In this document: positions 58,334-64,000 of the stretch, one piece after another
Layout: the number at the start of each line of letters is the position of its first letter
Numbering within the stretch: position 1 is the first letter of the stretch
DNA from: Proteinivorax hydrogeniformans
Lineage (GTDB): Bacteria > Bacillota > Proteinivoracia > Proteinivoracales > Proteinivoracaceae
Direction of reading: 5' to 3'
Length of the DNA: 64,000 nt
Assembly (NCBI RefSeq): GCF_040515995.1
Contig: NZ_CP159485.1
Coordinates: forward strand, 1,612,001 to 1,676,000
Program-made: the position numbers and the translations under genes
Notes under the pieces: model-generated
The model's database searches: none
What the model was told of the DNA's origin: nothing
Seen by the model: only the letters and a program-made list of their open reading frames with translations

Positions 58334-59278
58334 ATGATTCTTTACAATAAATATTCAGATCACTTAAAACAAAAGTATGGAGAAAAAGTTTATAAATTGG
58401 CTATAAACCTCCCTCTTACTTGCCCAAACAGAGATGGTTTTTTAGGCACCGGTGGTTGCACCTTTTGTGATGAGGGTGGCGCAGGGTACGATACAGAATG
58501 TAAAGAGATTTCTGTAAAAGATCAACTAACTGATGTCAAAAGTAGAATCGAAAAGAAGTATAACGCTAAAAAGTTTATTGCCTACTACCAAAATTACTCA
58601 AATACCTATTTGCCGATGGATGATTTCAAAAACTATATATATGAAGGCGCAAAGTTCGGAGTAGTTGAAATTGCTGTTTCTACTAGGCCTGATTCTGTTA
58701 CAAGGGAACATCTTGACTACCTACTAAAAATTTCTAAAGAGTTTAACATAAATATTTCCATTGAACTGGGATTACAGTCCGTAAACTATCACACTTTAAA
58801 GAAAGTACATCGAGGTCATTCTTTGGCAGAATACATAGATTGTATAAATCTTATTAAGAACTATCCCTTTGAGATATGCACCCACTTAATTCTCAACTTA
58901 CCTTGGGACGATATCAGCGACTCTATCGAAGCTGCAAAAATAATATCCGCTTTAAAAACACACCAGGTAAAGCTTCACTCTCTTTTTATTGTAAAGGGAA
59001 CTGTTATGGAAAAGCAATTTGAAAAAGGTGACTTTGAACTAATCAGTATGGAAGATTATATAGCAAGGGTTATTGCTTTTTTAGAGCACTTAGACCCAGA
59101 TATAGCTATACAAAGATTGATAGGTCGAGCTCCTAAGGAAATAGCCCCCAACTCTAACTGGAGCACTAGTTGGTGGAAAGTTAAAGAAGCTATAGAGTGG
59201 GAAATGGAACAACGGAAAACCTACCAAGGTAGACTATTTAATTACACCGGTGGTAGCGCTTATAAAAAACGTTTTTAA
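58334..59278 (+). CDS. TIGR01212-type radical SAM protein (YtqA-like)
   Basis: The 314-residue protein has the radical SAM cysteines in the form LTCPNRDGFLGTGGCTFCDEG (about residues 29-49), an unusual spacing typical of the YtqA/TIGR01212 group, and the later ELGLQSVNYHTLKKVHRGHS segment. The family is related to Elp3-like enzymes; its substrate is unknown to me. The start at 58334 has CGGAGG upstream. Confidence 0.88.
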   Translation: MILYNKYSDHLKQKYGEKVYKLAINLPLTCPNRDGFLGTGGCTFCDEGGAGYDTECKEISVKDQLTDVKSRIEKKYNAKKFIAYYQNYSNTYLPMDDFKNYIYEGAKFGVVEIAVSTRPDSVTREHLDYLLKISKEFNINISIELGLQSVNYHTLKKVHRGHSLAEYIDCINLIKNYPFEICTHLILNLPWDDISDSIEAAKIISALKTHQVKLHSLFIVKGTVMEKQFEKGDFELISMEDYIARVIAFLEHLDPDIAIQRLIGRAPKEIAPNSNWSTSWWKVKEAIEWEMEQRKTYQGRLFNYTGGSAYKKRF

Positions 59279-59357
59279 AAAACAATAAAAACTTCGTTTA
59301 AAAACCCTCCTTTTTTCGCAACCTATTAAAAAGGAGGGGGTTAAAATAGATTGGTTT

Positions 59358-59735
59358 TTGGATACCACCCATAACATTATATTCTTTCTTTCAATACTAC
59401 TAGAGTGGTTTGCTGCATTAGTGATCGTTGCAGTTTCTATTATTGTCCTAACTGGTTATATCTTTTCTTTGTTTAAACCTGCTGAAAAGTTAAGGTTAAG
59501 CTTAGCTAGAGGATTGGCTTTAGGACTTGAGTTTGCTTTAGCTGGAGAAATATTACGTACTATTTTAATTCGAGAACTAGAAGAATTATTTATACTAGGA
59601 GCAATCATTATTTTAAGGGCGGCGCTTAGCGTTCTCATACATTGGGAGATTAGTCATACCGTTAACTGTCTTCAAAGTGAATGCGAGATTCATGAAGAAG
59701 ATAAAACAAAAAATAAAGCTAACCTTAACAGATGA
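59358..59735 (+). CDS. DUF1622 family membrane protein
   Basis: The 125-residue protein has three membrane helices (about residues 8-34, 52-67, 73-92) with the conserved block LARGLALGLEFALAGEILRT. Its function is unknown. The TTG at 59358 is the first plausible start; the AAGGAGGGGG site is 16 bases upstream, so the real start may differ slightly. Confidence 0.8.
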   Translation: MDTTHNIIFFLSILLEWFAALVIVAVSIIVLTGYIFSLFKPAEKLRLSLARGLALGLEFALAGEILRTILIRELEELFILGAIIILRAALSVLIHWEISHTVNCLQSECEIHEEDKTKNKANLNR

Positions 59736-59781
59736 CCATAAAGTAGGCCATCTGTTTTTAAATTAGCCATGGAGGTATAGT

Positions 59782-60315
59782 ATGAACTGGAAAACTGTTA
59801 GCAAAGAGTATATACACAAAAGCAATTTTTTAAACTTAATACTTGATACATCGATACATCCTACACTAGGCAAACATCAGTTTTATAGAATCAACCTTTC
59901 CAACTGGGTAAATGTTGTAGCCATAAACAAAGATGGAGACTTTATATTGGTTAAACAGTTTAGACACGGAACCAAAAAAATTACCTACGAGGTGCCCGCT
60001 GGAGCCATTGATAAAGGGGAAGAACCAAAGTCTGCTGCTATTCGTGAATTAACAGAGGAGACCGGCTATACGGGCAACCCTATCTATTTAGGTAAGGTAG
60101 AAGTTAACCCTGCAATTTTGAGTAATTATTGTTATTTTTACTTGGTTTTGGATTGCGAACTAGTATCAAAGCAATGTCTAGATGCTACCGAAGATATAAA
60201 AGTCTTACACCTAAAAAAGGAGCGGGTCAAGCAAATGTTAGCTAGCGAAGAAATAAACCACTCCCTAGTATCTTTAGCGCTTTATAAAGCTTTTGACTTT
60301 TTACAGAAAAAATAG
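59782..60315 (+). CDS. NUDIX hydrolase (ADP-ribose pyrophosphatase-like)
   Basis: The 177-residue protein has the full Nudix box GAIDKGEEPKSAAIRELTEE followed by TGY (near residue 74-96), preceded by the KQFRHG strand seen in ADP-ribose pyrophosphatases (NudF group). Such enzymes hydrolyse nucleoside diphosphate derivatives. The gene is separated from typA by about 105 bases. Confidence 0.88.
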   Translation: MNWKTVSKEYIHKSNFLNLILDTSIHPTLGKHQFYRINLSNWVNVVAINKDGDFILVKQFRHGTKKITYEVPAGAIDKGEEPKSAAIRELTEETGYTGNPIYLGKVEVNPAILSNYCYFYLVLDCELVSKQCLDATEDIKVLHLKKERVKQMLASEEINHSLVSLALYKAFDFLQKK

Positions 60316-60421
60316 CTTTTCTTTTATACCTAGTTTGTTATATAATATATAAATGACTGTAAATTTCTATGCAGAATGATTTCACTAGTCAGGATGCAAC
60401 GTTCAGAAAGGGATGAACTAA

Positions 60422-62248
60422 ATGGATATACAACAAAAACAGATACGCAATATAGCCATTGTTGCTCACGTTGACCATGGTAAAACTACACTAGTTGACG
60501 AGCTACTTAAGCAAAGTGGTGTGTATCACGAAAAACAGCAAGTAGAGGAAAGAGTTATGGACTCTAACGCCTTAGAAAGAGAACGGGGCATTACAATCTT
60601 GGCAAAAAATACGTCCGTTATGTATAAAGACATTAAGATAAATATAGTGGATACACCCGGGCATGCGGATTTTGGTGGTGAAGTAGAAAGAACTCTATCT
60701 ATGGTTGATAACGTACTGTTGGTGGTGGATGCATTCGAAGGTCCTATGCCTCAAACTAGGTTTGTGCTAAAGAAGGCTTTAGAGCTTAAATTAAAACCTA
60801 TCGTAGTGGTAAACAAAGCAGATAGACCTAACGCTCGCCCAGCAGAAGTTATAGACGAAGTACTTGACCTTTTTATCTCCCTAGATGCCGATGATGAGCA
60901 GCTAGAATTCCCTGTAATATATACAAGTGCTATCCAAGGATGGGCAAGTACTGTTCCCAATGAAAAAGGGGAAAATTTGTTACCCCTTTTTGAAATGATT
61001 GAGAGCATCTGCCTTCCTCCAACAGGGAACAAAGAAGTAACACAGATGATGGTAACAAATATTGAGTACAACGAATTTATCGGAAGAATCGCTATAGGTA
61101 AGCTTCAAAATGGCACTTTGGAAATTGGACAAAATGTTTCTGTTATCACTCCTCAAGGCGATACCACCACCCAAAAAATTGGTAAGATCTTCACCTTTGA
61201 CGGCTTAAATAGAAGAGAAGTTTCTCAAGTCGACCACGGAGAAATTATTGCAATTAGCGGCCTGCAGCCTATAAACATTGGAGAAACAATTTCTTCTGTA
61301 GATAACCCTAAGCCGCTTCGAGCAATAAAAATCGATGAGCCTACTATAACAATGACTTTTGGAGCTAACACCAGTCCGTTTGCTGGCCTAGAAGGTGATT
61401 ATGTTACCTCAAGGCATCTTAAAAGCAGACTGGAAAAGGAGCTTGAAACTAATGTTAGTTTGCATGTATCACAAACCGAGTCAAAAGATAAGTTTCTTGT
61501 AGCCGGTAGAGGCGAACTTCACCTATCAATCCTAATTGAAACTATGCGCCGGGAAGGCTATGAGTTTGAAGTTTCAAGACCTAAGGTAATTTTTAAGGAG
61601 ATTGAGGGAAAACTGCATGAGCCTATCGAACGAGTATTTATTGAGGTCCCATCAGAGTTTAGCGGAGCAGTAATTGAGAAGTTAGGTGCTAAAAAGGCAG
61701 AGTTAGTTAAAATGGAAAACCCCAATCCTGACCAAACACGTCTGGAATTTCTCACTCCTGCTAGAAGCTTGATTGGTTTTAGGGCTGAGCTTTTAACGGA
61801 TACAAAAGGTAATGGAATTATAAACCATACTTTCGAAGAATTCCAACCGTACAAGGGTGAAATCCCTGCAAAAAACAAGGGTTCTTTAATAGCTTCCGAT
61901 ACAGGTGAGGCTACGAATTATGGGTTATTTCACTGTCAAGAAAGAGGAACTCTATTTGTAGGCCCTCATACAAAGGTATATACAGGCATGGTAGTTGGTC
62001 AAAGTACAAGAAATGTGGATATAGATGTAAATGTATGTAAGAAAAAACAGGTCACAAATATGAGGGCTAGCGGCTCTGATGAAAACATCATCTTAACCCC
62101 TCCTACTATCTTAAGTCTAGAGCAATCCTTAGAGTTTATCGGAGACGATGAGTTGCTAGAAGTAACTCCTGACAATCTAAGAATACGCAAAGTTCAACTA
62201 GATAGCAAAAAAAGGATCAGGGAATGGAAAAGCAAGCAAGGGAAATAA
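60422..62248 (+). CDS. typA: Translational GTPase TypA/BipA
   Basis: The 608-residue ribosome-associated GTPase has G1 AHVDHGKTT (15-23), switch I with RERGITI, G3 DTPGHADFGGE and G4 NKADRP (near 131), followed by EF-G-like domains and the TypA-specific C-terminal part. It helps ribosome assembly and stress translation. The sprT-like gene overlaps its 3' end by 25 bases. Confidence 0.96.
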   Translation: MDIQQKQIRNIAIVAHVDHGKTTLVDELLKQSGVYHEKQQVEERVMDSNALERERGITILAKNTSVMYKDIKINIVDTPGHADFGGEVERTLSMVDNVLLVVDAFEGPMPQTRFVLKKALELKLKPIVVVNKADRPNARPAEVIDEVLDLFISLDADDEQLEFPVIYTSAIQGWASTVPNEKGENLLPLFEMIESICLPPTGNKEVTQMMVTNIEYNEFIGRIAIGKLQNGTLEIGQNVSVITPQGDTTTQKIGKIFTFDGLNRREVSQVDHGEIIAISGLQPINIGETISSVDNPKPLRAIKIDEPTITMTFGANTSPFAGLEGDYVTSRHLKSRLEKELETNVSLHVSQTESKDKFLVAGRGELHLSILIETMRREGYEFEVSRPKVIFKEIEGKLHEPIERVFIEVPSEFSGAVIEKLGAKKAELVKMENPNPDQTRLEFLTPARSLIGFRAELLTDTKGNGIINHTFEEFQPYKGEIPAKNKGSLIASDTGEATNYGLFHCQERGTLFVGPHTKVYTGMVVGQSTRNVDIDVNVCKKKQVTNMRASGSDENIILTPPTILSLEQSLEFIGDDELLEVTPDNLRIRKVQLDSKKRIREWKSKQGK

Positions 62249-62703
62249 CAGATAGTGAGTTAACGGAGCTTACAAAAACTGTTTCAAAGCAGTTTTTTGA
62301 AACGTTACCTTCCATTACCACTACATTTAACCATAAGTGTTTAATCAATAATAGGCTACAAACTACAGCAGGCAGGTTTATAACCCCTTCTTGCAATATA
62401 GAGATCAATCCTAAGTATTACGCTAAATACGGTAAGAATAGCTTAGTCGATGTTATTAAGCATGAGCTAGTACATTATCACTTATACCGCTTAGGTGGTG
62501 GCTTTAAACATGGCGATAGTGATTTTAAAAAGCTATGTCAAATAGTTGGAGCCCCTAGATATTGTAAACCGCTGAAAAAGCCAAAGTTTACCTATATTTG
62601 TAAAAAGTGCAGCAACCAATTTTTACGGATGAGAAAAGTTGATGTCAAAAGGTACAGATGCGGTAGCTGTAAAGGCAAGCTATTACCGTATGATAAAATT
62701 TGA
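62224..62703 (+). CDS. SprT-like zinc protein
   Basis: The 159-residue protein has a zincin motif HELVHYHLYRLGG (near residue 81) and a C-terminal zinc ribbon (CKKCSNQF and RCGSCKG). This is the SprT/YdcK arrangement. Its cellular target is unknown. It overlaps typA by 25 bases, and its stop lies inside the -35 box of the leuS promoter. Confidence 0.9.
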   Translation: MEKQAREITDSELTELTKTVSKQFFETLPSITTTFNHKCLINNRLQTTAGRFITPSCNIEINPKYYAKYGKNSLVDVIKHELVHYHLYRLGGGFKHGDSDFKKLCQIVGAPRYCKPLKKPKFTYICKKCSNQFLRMRKVDVKRYRCGSCKGKLLPYDKI

Positions 62704-62728
62704 CATTTTGGGAAAACTAGTCTATAAT
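62700..62728 (+). promoter_or_regulatory. leuS promoter
   Basis: TTGACA (62700-62705), 17 bases, TATAAT (62723-62728): both boxes are perfect consensus, placed directly before the T-box leader. Confidence 0.9.
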
Positions 62729-62734
62729 ACTAAA

Positions 62735-62984
62735 ATAAAAATATAGTTACGTCATGAAAAAGGAGTAGTAAAAGCACTTTGCCTTTCAGAGAGCCTTTGG
62801 TCGGTGTAAAAAGGTAGGCAAAACTTTGAACTCGCCTTTTTAGGATTAACAGCCCAACCTATTTTAAGCTGTTACGGGTGACACCGTTAACTGTTCTTAA
62901 GCGGAGTCTTAACTTAGACTCAAAAAGAGTGGTACCACGGAATTTAACCTTTCGTCTCTTATTTAGAGACGAAAGGTTTTTTTG
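62735..62984 (+). promoter_or_regulatory. T-box riboswitch (leucine) with terminator
   Basis: The T-box sequence AGAGTGGTACCACGG is at 62926-62940. The terminator is AACCTTTCGTCTCT (62946-62959) with AGAGACGAAAGGTT (62965-62978) and a T-run; T-box sequences can pair as antiterminator with its 5' arm. Stem I begins near 62760. The codon CTC (leucine) in TTTGAACTCGCC (about 62825-62840) is the likely specifier, which agrees with the downstream leuS. Uncharged tRNA-Leu would allow read-through. Confidence 0.92.
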
Positions 62985-63009
62985 TTAATATATTAAAGGA
63001 GTGTTGATA

Positions 63010-64000
63010 ATGAGTAGTTACTCTACTAAGATTGATGAAAAGTGGCAAAAAAAATGGGATGAAACTGAGTTATACAAGTTTGACACCGACAACGTAGAGC
63101 AAAAACTTTATTGCCTTGAGATGTTTTCTTACCCTTCAGGGAGCAATCTTCATGCAGGACATTGGTACAACTATGGCTTAACTGATTCCTGGGCTCGATT
63201 TAAGAAACTTAAAGGACATGAGGTTTTCCAACCAATGGGATTTGATGCTTTTGGTTTACCTGCAGAAAATTATGCAATTAAGACCGGCATCCATCCTAAA
63301 GACTCAACAATGAATAACATCGATACCATGGAGAAGCAATTAAAAGCCATGGGAGCTATGTTTGATTGGGATTATAGCGTTGTAACCTGTGACCCTAAAT
63401 ATTATAGGTGGACTCAGTGGCTTTTTCTAAAGTTATATGAAAATGACTTGGCATTTCGTAAAAACGCTCAAGTAAACTGGTGCCCACAATGTAACACTGT
63501 ACTTGCTAATGAGCAAGTTATCGAAGGCTTTTGTGAGCGTTGTGAAAATGAAGTTACTAAGAAAAAGCTGACGCAATGGTTCTTTAAAATAACAAAGTAT
63601 GCCGAAGAGCTTTTAGAAGGCCATAAGGATATAGATTGGCCGGAAAAAACAAAAGCCATGCAAAAAAATTGGATAGGTAAGTCCATTGGATCAGAAATCA
63701 CATTTAAGATAGTAGACAAAGATATTAACTTTACAGCATTTACCACTAGACCAGATACACTTTTCGGTGTTACTTATGCAGTGTTGGCCCCCGAAAATCC
63801 ACTAGTAGATGAAATTACCACTAAAGAATACAGAGAACAAATGGATAGCTATATCGAGGAAACAAAAAAACGTAGCGAAATTGAGCGACAAGCATCAAAC
63901 GATGAAAAAACAGGAGTGTTTACTGGAAGCTTTGCAATTAACCCGATAAATGGTGAAAAAATACCTGTCTGGGTAGCGGACTACGTATTATATTCTTATG
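63010..64000 (+). CDS. leuS: Leucyl-tRNA synthetase (partial, N-terminal 330 residues)
   Basis: The frame starts at ATG 63010, 9 bases after AAAGGAG, and is cut by the window end. It shows the class I signature LHAGHWYNY (HIGH-type, near residue 49), the CP1 zinc-type segment [14 protein letters not shown] and CERC, and the editing-domain start [12 protein letters not shown] near 242. It charges tRNA-Leu. The whole protein would be about 800-830 residues. Confidence 0.95.
   Translation, partial: MSSYSTKIDEKWQKKWDETELYKFDTDNVEQKLYCLEMFSYPSGSNLHAGHWYNYGLTDSWARFKKLKGHEVFQPMGFDAFGLPAENYAIKTGIHPKDSTMNNIDTMEKQLKAMGAMFDWDYSVVTCDPKYYRWTQWLFLKLYENDLAFRKNAQVNWCPQCNTVLANEQVIEGFCERCENEVTKKKLTQWFFKITKYAEELLEGHKDIDWPEKTKAMQKNWIGKSIGSEITFKIVDKDINFTAFTTRPDTLFGVTYAVLAPENPLVDEITTKEYREQMDSYIEETKKRSEIERQASNDEKTGVFTGSFAINPINGEKIPVWVADYVLYSY

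Overview
The window looks like a chromosomal segment of an anaerobic, low-GC, Gram-positive, endospore-forming bacterium of the class Clostridia. The reasons are the AT-rich sequence, AGGAGG-type ribosome binding sites with many TTG and GTG starts, SpoVB-like and SpoIID/LytB-like proteins, a Clostridia-type pyr operon with a separate electron-transfer subunit (PyrK), a T-box in front of leuS, a monomeric 4Fe-4S ferredoxin and an oxygen-sensitive Ni-Fe-S carbon monoxide dehydrogenase. I cannot name the genus from sequence alone.

Layout. 0-3.8 kb: copper response (copZ end, csoR), lgt, cysK with an IscR-like Rrf2 regulator, an OsmC protein and a small DMT-type membrane protein. 3.8-5.5 kb: an ISLre2-family element whose 3' part carries a strongly folded, GC-rich non-coding segment, followed by tRNA-Arg(CCG). 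5.7-14 kb: mostly single genes (DUF421, PHP, M42 peptidase, a thioredoxin-reductase-like flavoprotein without a recognisable NADPH motif, MATE, SpoVB-like flippase). 14.2-18.7 kb: a Fur-box-controlled nicotianamine-synthase-like protein, a solitary CO dehydrogenase and an MFS carrier. 18.9-23.3 kb: tandem copies of a roughly 420-510 bp non-coding repeat, split by an IS3-family element. 23.4-29.5 kb: pyrimidine biosynthesis, pyrC-F-K-D-E on the minus strand and pyrB-I divergent, with PyrR-type RNA hairpins in front of both arms. 29.6-34.7 kb: a NarL-type two-component system and an ABC-2 exporter. 34.8-39.5 kb: small membrane proteins, two paralogous membrane proteins with leucine-rich-repeat tails and an FMN-binding lipoprotein. 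39.6-41.4 kb: a second cluster of the same repeat. 41.4-50.8 kb: an accessory region with a broken lspA-like gene, four tandem tyrosine recombinases, a DUF4238 protein, unrecognised genes and another frameshifted gene. 50.9-64 kb: Dps-like ferritin, a YtpB-type terpene cyclase opposite a polyprenyl diphosphate synthase, methyltransferase, ferredoxin, SpoIID-like protein, radical SAM protein, NUDIX hydrolase, typA, sprT-like gene and a T-box-controlled leuS that runs off the end.

The most unusual elements are: (1) four consecutive tyrosine recombinases in a B-A-B-A order, which looks like a duplicated two-recombinase module; (2) the nested-helix RNA segment at the 3' end of the ISLre2 element; (3) the pyrC leader, where a PyrR-type hairpin sits just before the ribosome binding site of a 31-codon ORF that contains the terminator and overlaps the pyrC start; (4) the large repeat with inverted arms; (5) a Fur-controlled nicotianamine-synthase-like gene. 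All functional statements are inferred from motifs read by eye; no database search was possible.
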